The notes below the pieces were generated by a model. It saw only the letters and a program-made list of their open reading frames with translations, was not told where the DNA came from and did not search any database. From Gottfriedia sp002574545 (GTDB taxonomy: Bacteria > Bacillota > Bacilli > Bacillales > Bacillaceae_G), in assembly GCA_052180195.1 (NCBI GenBank), contig CP197469.1: a stretch of 64,000 nt of DNA; one strand, given 5' to 3'. Shown one piece after another: positions 16,734-25,477 of this stretch. The position numbers were made by a program, and so were the translations under genes. Numbering within the stretch: position 1 is the stretch's first letter; the number at the start of each line of letters is the position of its first letter.

Positions 16734-17114
16734 ATGCAAAAAGATAATTTTAGACGATTCACACGAGATATGTTGTATATAATTGCTTTAGCAGTTTTGG
16801 GTTGGGCATTTACCGACTATAAAACAATATTCACAGGCTATATTCTCGGAACTGTAACTAGCTTTTATTGTATATGGATTCTTCACAGAAAGATAAATAC
16901 CTTCTTTGACCGAGTTTTAAAGCAACAAAAAGTTCGATCTTTAGGTACTGTAATTTGTCTTTCAGCGGTGGCTCTAGCTATGGTCATCGCGCTTCGGTAT
17001 GAAAATTTTGTGAGCATACCGGCACTAACTGCGGGACTAATGACAGGACATCTTGTCATTATGATACATTTTGCATTACAACAAACGTCTTTTGCAAGGA
17101 AGAGAGGTGAATAA
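16734..17114 (+). CDS. atpI: ATP synthase subunit I
   Basis: A 126-residue protein with four membrane helices, in the position of AtpI, which assists assembly of the c-ring and Mg2+ handling. Sequence is poorly conserved in this family. Helix pattern (about 12-28, 33-53, 67-85, 92-112), size and place between atpZ and atpB support the name. Confidence 0.8.
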   Translation: MQKDNFRRFTRDMLYIIALAVLGWAFTDYKTIFTGYILGTVTSFYCIWILHRKINTFFDRVLKQQKVRSLGTVICLSAVALAMVIALRYENFVSIPALTAGLMTGHLVIMIHFALQQTSFARKRGE

Positions 17115-17115
17115 A

Positions 17116-17850
17116 TTGGAACACGGCACTTATGGTTTTAAATTTATTGGTTTAGATTTTACGTTAACAAATGTTCTAATGACTACCATTGCTGCAGTAA
17201 TCGTCTTTATCATCGCAGTTACATGCGCAAGAAGCCTACAAATACGCCCAACAGGAAAACAAAACTTTTTGGAGTGGGTTATAGACTTCGTTAAAGGCAT
17301 TATCAACAGTACAATGGATTGGGAAACTGGTGGTCGCTTCCTTACATTAGGTGTGACATTACTTATGTACATATTTGTTTCAAATATGTTAGGTCTACCA
17401 TTCGATATCTCAGTCGATGGAAAATCAGTTTGGAAATCACCTACATCAGACCCAGTCATTACTTTATCATTAGCAATCTTTATTGTTGGTTTATCACATT
17501 ATTATGGTATTAAGATGCGAGGTTTTGGAGCGTATGGTAAAACATTCTTCCAACCAATGCCATTCTTATTCCCATTAAAAATTATTGAAGAATTAGCAAA
17601 CACATTAACGCTAGGTCTTCGACTTTACGGTAACATTTACGCGGGGGAAATCTTACTAGGTTTACTTGCAACAATGGGTACACATGCTTATGCAACAAGT
17701 TCAGGAGAAGGCGTTCTTTGGACAATTGCAGCATCATTACCAATGATCGTATGGCAGGGATTCTCTGTATTCGTTGGTTCAATCCAAGCGTTTATCTTCG
17801 TAATGTTAACAATGGTTTACTTGTCACATAAAGTGGCGGACGAGCATTAA
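17116..17850 (+). CDS. atpB: ATP synthase F0 subunit a
   Basis: The 244-residue proton-channel stator subunit. The essential arginine lies in TLGLRLYGNIYAGEILL, and GVTLLMYIFVSNMLGLPF and QAFIFVMLTMVYL are family blocks. TTG 17116 was chosen because GAGAGGTGA lies 5-6 bases before it and the resulting LEHGTYGFKF start aligns with the MNHG-type start of B. subtilis AtpB. It begins one base after the atpI stop. Confidence 0.94.
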   Translation: MEHGTYGFKFIGLDFTLTNVLMTTIAAVIVFIIAVTCARSLQIRPTGKQNFLEWVIDFVKGIINSTMDWETGGRFLTLGVTLLMYIFVSNMLGLPFDISVDGKSVWKSPTSDPVITLSLAIFIVGLSHYYGIKMRGFGAYGKTFFQPMPFLFPLKIIEELANTLTLGLRLYGNIYAGEILLGLLATMGTHAYATSSGEGVLWTIAASLPMIVWQGFSVFVGSIQAFIFVMLTMVYLSHKVADEH

Positions 17851-17930
17851 TCTGCTCATTAAAATTGGTAGTTAGATAAAAATTATAATAAAAAATATAT
17901 TTCTTATGATTAAGAAGGAGGAAATTTAAA

Positions 17931-18146
17931 ATGGCTTTAATCGCAGCGGCAATCGCAATAGGTTTAGGTGCACTAGGTGCAGGTATTGGTAACGGTTTAA
18001 TTGTATCACGTACAGTAGAAGGTGTTGCTCGTCAACCAGAATTACGTTCAACTCTTCAAACTTTAATGTTCATCGGGGTTGCATTAGTTGAGGCACTTCC
18101 AATCATCGCGGTAGTTATCGCATTCATGGCATTTGGTAAAGCTTAA
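17931..18146 (+). CDS. atpE: ATP synthase F0 subunit c
   Basis: The 71-residue hairpin protein of the rotor ring. The second helix holds the proton-carrying Glu54 in ALVEALPIIAVV, and the polar loop is ARQPE. Gly-rich repeats (GLGALGAGIGNG) mark helix 1. It has the best SD of the operon (AAGGAGG), fitting its high stoichiometry, and is followed by a strong hairpin. Confidence 0.95.
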   Translation: MALIAAAIAIGLGALGAGIGNGLIVSRTVEGVARQPELRSTLQTLMFIGVALVEALPIIAVVIAFMAFGKA

Positions 18147-18167
18147 GATTTATACAAGCAGTTTAAA

Positions 18168-18203
18168 AATGGCGAAGTTTGTGTTCACATTTACTTCGCC
18201 ATT
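18168..18203 (+). terminator. Intra-operon hairpin between atpE and atpF
   Basis: A perfect 11-bp stem AATGGCGAAGT/ACTTCGCCATT followed by CCTTTAT. Lacking a T run, it probably attenuates or protects the atpE 3' end rather than stopping transcription. Confidence 0.6.
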
Positions 18204-18325
18204 CCTTTATAACAGTTTTGTTGTAAAGATTTCATTTTGAAAATAAAGCATAGGTCGGTAAGAGTCCTAGGCTATGTTATAAAAGAAAAATTATTAAATG
18301 ATACCCTCGAAGGGAGTGAAGGCTT

Positions 18326-18853
18326 GTGTTAAACGGATCATTATTCGTAATAGGTGAAGCACACGGAAATGGTATACCTTGGGGCGATGTAGTGTTTCAA
18401 TTAGTAATTTTCTTAATCCTACTTGCTTTATTACGTAAGTATGCATTAGGACCTGTAATGGGAATTATGAAACAACGTGAAGATCACATCGCAAATCAAT
18501 TAGATTCAGCTGAGAAAAACAATGCTGATGCAATGAAACTAGTTGAAGAGCAAAAACAAGAGTTAGTTGCAGCTCGTAAAGAAGCTCAAGAACTTCTTGA
18601 GAAAGCTAGAAAGCAAGCTGACGTACAACGTGAAGAAATCGTTGCAGCTGCTAAAGCAGAAGCTGAAAACTTGAAAGAAAGCGCTATGCGTGAAATTACT
18701 CGTGAAAAAGAGCTTGCAGTACAATCAGTTCAACAACAAGTGGCTTCATTATCTGTATTAATTGCTTCTAAAGTTCTTGAAAAAGAAGTGAAAACTGAAG
18801 ACCAATCTGCTATTTTTGATCAATATCTTAAAGAAGTAGGCGAAGCTAAATGA
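18326..18853 (+). CDS. atpF: ATP synthase F0 subunit b
   Basis: The peripheral stalk subunit, 175 residues: one N-terminal membrane helix (VVFQLVIFLILLALLRKYAL, about 20-38) and a long Glu/Lys/Ala coiled coil (about 45-160). GTG 18326 has SD AAGGGAGTG. Its last codons overlap atpH (ATGA), so the two stalk subunits are coupled. Confidence 0.94.
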   Translation: MLNGSLFVIGEAHGNGIPWGDVVFQLVIFLILLALLRKYALGPVMGIMKQREDHIANQLDSAEKNNADAMKLVEEQKQELVAARKEAQELLEKARKQADVQREEIVAAAKAEAENLKESAMREITREKELAVQSVQQQVASLSVLIASKVLEKEVKTEDQSAIFDQYLKEVGEAK

Positions 18854-19389
18854 GTAACGAATTAGTTGCAAAACGCTACGCAAACGCTCTTTTTGAATTA
18901 GCAACTGAACAAAACTTAGTTGGAACTGTTGAACATGACTTACAAGTAGTGAAAAAGGAGTATGTTGGAAACTTAGAATTAAATAAGTTTTTAAAACATC
19001 CTGGAATCACAAAAGAAAGCAAAAAGTCTGTATTAAATGACACATTTGCTTCAATTTCTCAAACGGTATTAAATCTAGTTTGTTTATTAGTTGATCGTGG
19101 CCGAGTAAACATCATTCCTAGCTTAGTAACTGAATACATTCAAATTGCGAATGAATCTCGCAATATTGCAGATGCAACAGTTTACTCTGTAGAGAAAATG
19201 TCTTCTGAAGAACTAGATAAGATTGGAGCATTATTTGCTTCAAAATTAGGTAAAAATTCTTTAAGAATTACGAACGAAATAGATTCTACTTTAATCGGTG
19301 GTTATAAAGTACGTATTGGAAATCGTATTTATGACGGAACTTTAAAAAATAAACTTGTTCGAATTGAACGTGAATTAATCGCAAAATAG
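18850..19389 (+). CDS. atpH: ATP synthase F1 subunit delta
   Basis: Connects the b-stalk to the alpha subunits. The 179-residue protein shows AKRYANALFELATEQ at the N-terminus and the C-terminal IDSTLIGGYKVRIGNRIYDGTLKNKL signature. It overlaps atpF by 4 bases and precedes atpA by 20. Confidence 0.94.
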   Translation: MSNELVAKRYANALFELATEQNLVGTVEHDLQVVKKEYVGNLELNKFLKHPGITKESKKSVLNDTFASISQTVLNLVCLLVDRGRVNIIPSLVTEYIQIANESRNIADATVYSVEKMSSEELDKIGALFASKLGKNSLRITNEIDSTLIGGYKVRIGNRIYDGTLKNKLVRIERELIAK

Positions 19390-19409
19390 TTTGTAGAGGG
19401 GTGAAATGC

Positions 19410-20918
19410 ATGAGCATCAAAGCTGAAGAAATCAGTGCGCTGATTAAAAAGCAAATCGAAAATTACCAAACTGAAATAGAAGTTAGTGATGTTGGTACAG
19501 TTATCCAAGTTGGTGACGGTATCGCTCGTGCTCATGGTCTTGACCAATGTATGTCAGGGGAGCTAGTTGAGTTCTCTAACGGCGTTATGGGACTAGCACA
19601 AAACTTAGAAGAAAACAACGTAGGTATCGTAATCTTAGGTCCTTACACAGGCATTAAAGAAGGCGACGAGGTTCGTCGTACTGGACGCATCATGCAAGTT
19701 CCAGTTGGTGAAGAATTAATCGGTCGTGTAGTAAATCCATTAGGTCAACCAGTTGATGGTTTAGGTCCAATCGCGACTTCAAAAACTCGTCCAATCGAAA
19801 ATCCAGCACCAGGCGTTATGGCACGTAAATCAGTACATGAGCCATTACAAACTGGTATCAAAGCGATTGACGCTCTTGTACCAATCGGACGTGGTCAACG
19901 TGAGTTAATCATCGGTGACCGTCAAACTGGTAAAACAGCTGTAGCAATCGATACAATCCTTAACCAAGCTGACCAAAACATGATCTGTATCTATGTTGCA
20001 ATCGGTCAAAAAGAATCAACAGTTCGTGGACTTGTTGAAACATTACGTAAGCACGGTGCTTTAGATTACACAATCGTTGTAACAGCTCCTGCTTCATCTC
20101 CAGCTCCAATGTTATACTTAGCTCCTTTCGCTGGTGTAACGATGGGTGAAGAGTTTATGTACAATGGTAAACACGTATTAGTAGTATACGATGATTTATC
20201 AAAACAAGCGGTAGCTTACCGTGAGCTTTCATTACTATTAAAACGTCCTCCAGGTCGTGAAGCATATCCAGGGGATGTATTCTACTTACACTCTCGCTTA
20301 TTAGAGCGTGCAGCTAAGTTAAATGATGAGTTAGGTGGCGGTTCATTAACTGCATTACCATTCATCGAAACACAAGCTGGTGATATCTCAGCTTATATTC
20401 CAACAAACGTAATTTCAATTACTGACGGACAAATCTTCTTACAGTCTGACTTATTCTTCTCTGGTGTTCGTCCAGCGATCAATGCAGGTCTTTCTGTATC
20501 ACGTGTTGGTGGTTCAGCGCAAATTAAAGCGATGAAATCAGTAGCAGGTACTTTACGTCTTGACTTAGCGTCATACCGTGAGTTAGAAGCGTTTGCTGCG
20601 TTCGGTTCAGACTTAGATAAAGCAACTCAAGCGAAACTTAACCGTGGTGCTCGTACAGTTGAAATCCTTAAACAAGGTTTACACAAACCATTAAAAGTAG
20701 AAAAACAAGTAACATCTTTATATGCCTTAACACGTGGTCACTTAGACAGCGTACCGGTTGAAGACATTACACGTTTTGAAGAAGAAATGTTAGCTTGGAT
20801 GGATGTAAACGCAAGAGGTCTTTTAGATGCTATTCGTGATACTGGAAAATTACCAAACGAAGCTGACCTTGACGCTGCAATCACAAGCTTTAAAAAGAAC
20901 TTTATTGCTTCTAAATAA
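19410..20918 (+). CDS. atpA: ATP synthase F1 subunit alpha
   Basis: A 502-residue non-catalytic nucleotide-binding subunit. Walker A GDRQTGKT is in place, followed by the family signature PAINAGLSVSRVGGSAQ. The ATG 19410 start (MSIKAEEISALI) with SD GAGGGGTG gives the same length as B. subtilis AtpA; the GTG 9 bases upstream is part of the SD. Confidence 0.96.
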   Translation: MSIKAEEISALIKKQIENYQTEIEVSDVGTVIQVGDGIARAHGLDQCMSGELVEFSNGVMGLAQNLEENNVGIVILGPYTGIKEGDEVRRTGRIMQVPVGEELIGRVVNPLGQPVDGLGPIATSKTRPIENPAPGVMARKSVHEPLQTGIKAIDALVPIGRGQRELIIGDRQTGKTAVAIDTILNQADQNMICIYVAIGQKESTVRGLVETLRKHGALDYTIVVTAPASSPAPMLYLAPFAGVTMGEEFMYNGKHVLVVYDDLSKQAVAYRELSLLLKRPPGREAYPGDVFYLHSRLLERAAKLNDELGGGSLTALPFIETQAGDISAYIPTNVISITDGQIFLQSDLFFSGVRPAINAGLSVSRVGGSAQIKAMKSVAGTLRLDLASYRELEAFAAFGSDLDKATQAKLNRGARTVEILKQGLHKPLKVEKQVTSLYALTRGHLDSVPVEDITRFEEEMLAWMDVNARGLLDAIRDTGKLPNEADLDAAITSFKKNFIASK

Positions 20919-20943
20919 TAAGGCAATTTAAATATCTGGATTT

Positions 20944-20971
20944 GAAGGAACGGGCGCTTAGCTCGTCCTTC
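20944..20971 (+). other. Hairpin between atpA and atpG
   Basis: GAAGGAACGGGC pairs with GCTCGTCCTTC (one bulge, one wobble). No T tract, so likely an mRNA-structure element within the operon. Confidence 0.45.
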
Positions 20972-21004
20972 ATTTAACTGTTTACCAAAAGGTGGTGAAA
21001 ACCT

Positions 21005-21859
21005 GTGGCATCATTACGCGATATAAAAACAAAGATTAATTCAACAAAAAAGACAAGCCAAATCACAAAAGCGATGGAGATGGTATCTGCTGCTAAATTA
21101 AACCGTGCTGAGCAAAACTCTAAGCAATTCGTTCCTTATATGGAAAAAATGCAAGAGGTAGTTGGTAGCGTGGCAAAAGGTGTAAACAGTAGTCATCCGA
21201 TGCTAGTAACACGTCCAGTTAAAAAGACTGGTTACATTGTCATCACTTCAGATCGTGGTTTAGCTGGTGCATTTAACAGTAACGTATTACGTACGGTAAC
21301 AAATACAATTAAAGAACGTCATAAATCAAATGATGAATTTGCAATTATTGTACTAGGTCGAGTTGGACGTGACCACTTTAAGCGTTTAGGTTATCCAATC
21401 GTTGAAGAGGTTCTTGGAATTCCAGATCAACCTTCATTTGATGATATTCAAAAATTTGCTAATCGTACAGTTCAAATGTACACAGATGGCATTTTTGATG
21501 AGCTTTACTTATCTTATAACCATTTCGTAAGTAAGATTTCTCAAGAAGTTACTGAGAAAAAGCTTCTACCTTTAACAGATATTGACACAGGTAAAGCAAC
21601 AACTAACTACGAATTTGAACCATCTGATGATGAAATCCTAGAAGTATTACTGCCTCAATATGCAGAAAGCTTAATCTATGGTGCATTATTAGATTCTAAA
21701 GCTAGTGAACACGCTTCACGTATGACAGCGATGAAAAATGCAACTGATAATGCGAAAGAAGTTATCAGCAAGCTTACTCTTCACTATAACCGTGCGCGTC
21801 AAGCAGCTATTACACAAGAAATTACTGAGATTGTCGGCGGTGCAGCTGCATTAGGTTAA
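21005..21859 (+). CDS. atpG: ATP synthase F1 subunit gamma
   Basis: The 284-residue central rotor shaft with the two terminal helices that form the coiled coil (SLRDIKTKINSTKKTSQITKAMEMVSAAK at the start; RARQAAITQEITEIVGGAAAL at the end) and the ITSDRGLAGAFN strand. GTG 21005 follows GGTGG. Confidence 0.95.
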   Translation: MASLRDIKTKINSTKKTSQITKAMEMVSAAKLNRAEQNSKQFVPYMEKMQEVVGSVAKGVNSSHPMLVTRPVKKTGYIVITSDRGLAGAFNSNVLRTVTNTIKERHKSNDEFAIIVLGRVGRDHFKRLGYPIVEEVLGIPDQPSFDDIQKFANRTVQMYTDGIFDELYLSYNHFVSKISQEVTEKKLLPLTDIDTGKATTNYEFEPSDDEILEVLLPQYAESLIYGALLDSKASEHASRMTAMKNATDNAKEVISKLTLHYNRARQAAITQEITEIVGGAAALG

Positions 21860-21923
21860 TCTGTCTTCAAACAGTAATATAAATTGATCGGCTTTAAAGG
21901 AAACAATGCTAGGAGGAAAAGCG

Positions 21924-23336
21924 ATGAGCAATGGTATTATTACTCAGGTATTAGGTCCAGTAGTAGACGTAAAGTTCGAAAACGGCCAATTACCACAAAT
22001 ATATAATGCGTTACGTGTTCGTAAAGAAGCAGGAAGCGCTAATGAAGTAAACATTGATTTAACATTAGAAGTTGCTCTTCACTTAGGTGACGATACTGTT
22101 CGTACAGTTGCAATGGCTTCAACTGATGGATTAGTACGTGGTATGGAAGCAGTTGACACAGGAAAACCTATTTCGGTTCCAGTTGGTGACGCTACATTAG
22201 GACGCGTATTCAATGTATTAGGTGACAACATTGACTTAGATGAGGAAGTTGGAGAAGACGTACGTCGTGACCCAATTCACCGTCAAGCACCTAAATTTGA
22301 AGAATTAACTACAAAAGTAGAAATCCTTGAAACTGGTATCAAAGTAGTAGACTTATTAGCTCCTTACATTAAAGGTGGTAAAATCGGTCTATTCGGTGGT
22401 GCGGGTGTAGGTAAAACTGTATTAATTCAAGAATTAATCAACAACATCGCACAAGAGCACGGCGGTATCTCAGTATTCGCTGGTGTAGGTGAGCGTACTC
22501 GTGAAGGTAACGACTTATACCACGAAATGAAAGATTCTGGCGTAATCAACAAAACAGCGATGGTATTTGGACAAATGAATGAACCACCTGGAGCACGTCA
22601 ACGTGTTGCTCTAACTGGTTTAACAATGGCTGAATATTTCCGTGATGAGCAAGGACAAGACGTGTTATTCTTCATCGATAACATTTTCCGTTTCACTCAA
22701 GCAGGTTCTGAGGTTTCTGCCCTATTAGGTCGTATGCCTTCAGCGGTAGGTTACCAACCAACTCTTGCTACTGAAATGGGTCAATTACAAGAGCGTATCA
22801 CTTCAACAAACAAAGGTTCTGTAACTTCGATTCAAGCGATTTACGTACCTGCCGATGACTATACGGATCCAGCACCAGCTACAGCGTTCGCTCACTTAGA
22901 TGCAACAACAAACTTAGAGCGTCGTTTATCTGAGATGGGTATTTACCCTGCGGTAGATCCATTAGCATCTACATCTCGTGCACTTAACCCTGAGGTTGTT
23001 GGAGCAGAGCACTATGAAGTAGCTCGTCAAGTTCAATCAACTTTACAACGTTATAGAGAACTTCAAGATATCATCGCAATCTTAGGTATGGATGAGTTAT
23101 CAGAAGAAGATAAATTAGTCGTAGCTCGTGCTCGTCGTATTCAATTCTTCTTATCTCAAAACTTCCACGTTGCGGAGCAATTCACAGGACAAAAAGGTTC
23201 TTACGTACCAGTTAAAGAAACTGTTCGTGGATTCAAAGAGATCTTAGAAGGTAAATATGATACTCTTCCAGAAGATGCATTCCGTTTAGTTGGACGCATC
23301 GAAGAAGTAGTAGAAAAAGCAAAAACATTAGTATAA
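21924..23336 (+). CDS. atpD: ATP synthase F1 subunit beta
   Basis: The 470-residue catalytic subunit. Walker A is GGAGVGKT; GERTREGNDLYHEM and the DELSEED hinge (DELSEEDKLVV) are present. ATG 21924 is used because AGGAGG lies just upstream, within the codons of the alternative ATG at 21906. Confidence 0.96.
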   Translation: MSNGIITQVLGPVVDVKFENGQLPQIYNALRVRKEAGSANEVNIDLTLEVALHLGDDTVRTVAMASTDGLVRGMEAVDTGKPISVPVGDATLGRVFNVLGDNIDLDEEVGEDVRRDPIHRQAPKFEELTTKVEILETGIKVVDLLAPYIKGGKIGLFGGAGVGKTVLIQELINNIAQEHGGISVFAGVGERTREGNDLYHEMKDSGVINKTAMVFGQMNEPPGARQRVALTGLTMAEYFRDEQGQDVLFFIDNIFRFTQAGSEVSALLGRMPSAVGYQPTLATEMGQLQERITSTNKGSVTSIQAIYVPADDYTDPAPATAFAHLDATTNLERRLSEMGIYPAVDPLASTSRALNPEVVGAEHYEVARQVQSTLQRYRELQDIIAILGMDELSEEDKLVVARARRIQFFLSQNFHVAEQFTGQKGSYVPVKETVRGFKEILEGKYDTLPEDAFRLVGRIEEVVEKAKTLV

Positions 23337-23380
23337 TAATTGTTTGATTAGCTCACGAAGCTAGACAGGAGGAGTTCACT

Positions 23381-23782
23381 ATGAAGACAATGAAAGTCAG
23401 TATCGTCACTCCTAATGGACCGGCTTATGAAGGCGAAACAGAATTCGTTAGCACGAAAGCAACTAGCGGTGAGCTAGGTATTTTACCAGGACACATTTCA
23501 ACTGTGGCACCGTTAGCAACAGCACCTGTTAAAATTAAAACACCAGCTGGAACAGATTACGTTGCAGTTAGTGGCGGATTCATTGAAATTCGACCTGAAG
23601 CCGTTACAATATTGGCTCAATCTGCTGAAGTATCAACTGAAATTGACGTTGAGCGTGCAGTAGAAGCAAGAAAACGTGCAGAAAAACGTCTGCAAGATAG
23701 ACGCCCTGACACAGATATCAAACGTGCAGAACTTGCTTTACACAAAGCAATGAACCGTTTAAACGTAGCACAATATAAGTAA
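23381..23782 (+). CDS. atpC: ATP synthase F1 subunit epsilon
   Basis: A 133-residue inhibitory rotor subunit: N-terminal beta sandwich (KVSIVTPNGPAYEGE, GELGILPGHI) and a C-terminal helical pair (about 90-133). SD GGAGGAG. Last gene of the operon, with a good terminator. Confidence 0.95.
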   Translation: MKTMKVSIVTPNGPAYEGETEFVSTKATSGELGILPGHISTVAPLATAPVKIKTPAGTDYVAVSGGFIEIRPEAVTILAQSAEVSTEIDVERAVEARKRAEKRLQDRRPDTDIKRAELALHKAMNRLNVAQYK

Positions 23783-23784
23783 TT

Positions 23785-23814
23785 AAAAAAAGAGCCCTCG
23801 TGGCTCTTTTTTTT
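23785..23814 (+). terminator. atp operon terminator
   Basis: AAAAGAGCC ctcgt GGCTCTTTT followed by more T residues. Confidence 0.92.
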
Positions 23815-23974
23815 GTTGGATTAAGTGGGACGTTTTTGGGGTGAGAGTGCTTTAGTTAGTTCTTTTTTATGAAATCACGGTAAATAATAAACAAGTTAGA
23901 GACTTACTCTATGTGCCCACTAAAACTCTTTTAATACTTCCTCTATCTAATCAGGTGTCATAGCAATCCACTTT

Positions 23975-24595
23975 TTAGTTTAATTCCAATCCCGCTGTTC
24001 CTAATATTCCATTTCTTGAGATTTTTAAAAGATATTCTGCCATATGTTTTTTTGTGTATGGCATGTCATTTTCAACCCAAAATGAAATTACGCTGAGTGT
24101 TGCTCCTGAAACATAACTTACTAGTAGGTCTTCTGGGACAAGGTATTTATTCTTTTTTGGTTGTATAAATGCAAAGCCTGTTTCGAACGTTGTTGATAAT
24201 ACTTCGTAAAGTTTTCTTCTAAAAATATTTGGTCCTTGTCGTTTTAGTAGGACTTTGTAAAAGTAACTGTTTTTTTCGATATGATCGAATAGATGGAAGT
24301 AGGATTGTAAAGTCATTTCATCGAGTGAGTGTGGATTTTGGTCATACATACTAAAATCTACATTCTTCATAGCTTTGTCCAAATCAACTAGTTTTTCTCT
24401 AACGATTTGACGGACCATTTGATACTTGTCTTCGTAGTGGCTATAGAAGGTTGCTCTGTTGACATTTGCTTTTTTTGTAATATCTTGTACACTGATCGCT
24501 TCGAATTCTTTATCCGATAATAATGTAATTAATGCATCTTGTAAAAGTTGTCTAGTTCGAATGACACGGGGGTCAAGATTATTTTTTATGCTCAT
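23975..24595 (-). CDS. TetR/AcrR family transcriptional regulator
   Basis: A 206-residue repressor: helix-turn-helix in residues 13-60 (TRQLLQDALITLLSD, then ISVQDITKKANVNRATFYSHYEDK) and a helical ligand-binding C-terminal domain typical of the subgroup with an FYKVLL segment. It is transcribed away from an HlyD/EmrB efflux pair, so it very likely represses that pair and itself until a drug or metabolite binds. A 16-bp palindrome in the shared gap is the best operator candidate. Confidence 0.85.
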   Translation of the reverse strand: MSIKNNLDPRVIRTRQLLQDALITLLSDKEFEAISVQDITKKANVNRATFYSHYEDKYQMVRQIVREKLVDLDKAMKNVDFSMYDQNPHSLDEMTLQSYFHLFDHIEKNSYFYKVLLKRQGPNIFRRKLYEVLSTTFETGFAFIQPKKNKYLVPEDLLVSYVSGATLSVISFWVENDMPYTKKHMAEYLLKISRNGILGTAGLELN

Positions 24596-24649
24596 TTAAA
24601 AACTCCTTTATTAAATAACGTTAAGAAATTAAACAGTTAATAATGGTAG

Positions 24650-24665
24650 TGTTGCTTAAGCAACA
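24650..24665. promoter_or_regulatory. Candidate TetR operator palindrome
   Basis: TGTTGCTTAAGCAACA is a perfect 16-bp palindrome in the gap between the divergent regulator and efflux genes. Confidence 0.6.
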
Positions 24666-24729
24666 AATTTTTAATTTTTAACGGTTGAGTACGTTTATAA
24701 ATCAATTATAATTAAAAACTATGAGAAGT

Positions 24730-24757
24730 AAAACGACATTGTGTTGTTTTATTTTTT
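24730..24757. promoter_or_regulatory. Second dyad near the efflux genes
   Basis: AAAACGACA ttg TGTTGTTTT, eight of nine paired, followed by ATTTTTTTT. It could be a second operator or a small attenuator for the efflux transcript. Confidence 0.35.
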
Positions 24758-24802
24758 TTGCCTATATAGAGAGACGATTAAAAATTTAGGAGGAATTTAT
24801 TT

Positions 24803-25465
24803 ATGGGGAACATGAAGAAAATGGTACTTGTTAACATAATTACTTTAATCATACTAGTTGCTGGTGGATTTGCCGGTTATTACTACTATGATCAATCTAC
24901 AAATTATATAAAAACTGATAATGCAAAAATAGATGGGCAACAAATTGTCATTTCATCTCCTGCTGCTGGTAAGCTTGAGTCATGGTCGGGTACATTCGGG
25001 AGAACATTTTCACCAAATGAATCAATTGGGAAAATTTTAACTACGCCTCAAACTGCTGGTGATACTGCTCATGAAGTATCAGTTTCAGTGCCAACAAATG
25101 CAACAATTGTTCAAACAAATGCAATTAAAGATCAATTAGTTGGAACAGGTTCAACTCTTGGTTATGCATATAACTTAGATAATCTTTGGGTTACTGCAAA
25201 TATTAAGGAAACTGAAGTAGAAGATGTGAAAAAAGGTCAAGAGGTTGATGTGTATGTGGACGCATATCCAGATACTACTTTAACAGGTACTGTGGAATTC
25301 GTTGGATTAACAACTGCGAATACATTTAGTTTATTACCTTCTGGAAACGCTAATGCAAACTATACGAAAGTTGAGCAGGTTGTACCTGTAAGAATTGCTT
25401 TAGATCATAACAAGTCATTTGAAATTGTTCCAGGAATGAATGCTTCTGTTCGTATCCACAAGTAA
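24803..25465 (+). CDS. HlyD/EmrA-family membrane fusion protein
   Basis: The adaptor subunit of a drug-efflux pair. One N-terminal membrane helix (about 8-26) anchors an external beta-barrel/lipoyl domain: YIKTDNAKIDGQQIVISSPAAGKL is the split biotinyl-lipoyl start, and LWVTANIKETEVEDVKKGQEVDVYVDAYPD the barrel. At 220 residues it is short, without the long hairpin coiled coil of Gram-negative EmrA. SD AGGAGG. Twelve bases ahead of its transporter partner. Confidence 0.85.
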   Translation: MGNMKKMVLVNIITLIILVAGGFAGYYYYDQSTNYIKTDNAKIDGQQIVISSPAAGKLESWSGTFGRTFSPNESIGKILTTPQTAGDTAHEVSVSVPTNATIVQTNAIKDQLVGTGSTLGYAYNLDNLWVTANIKETEVEDVKKGQEVDVYVDAYPDTTLTGTVEFVGLTTANTFSLLPSGNANANYTKVEQVVPVRIALDHNKSFEIVPGMNASVRIHK

Positions 25466-25477
25466 GGAGGAATTTCG

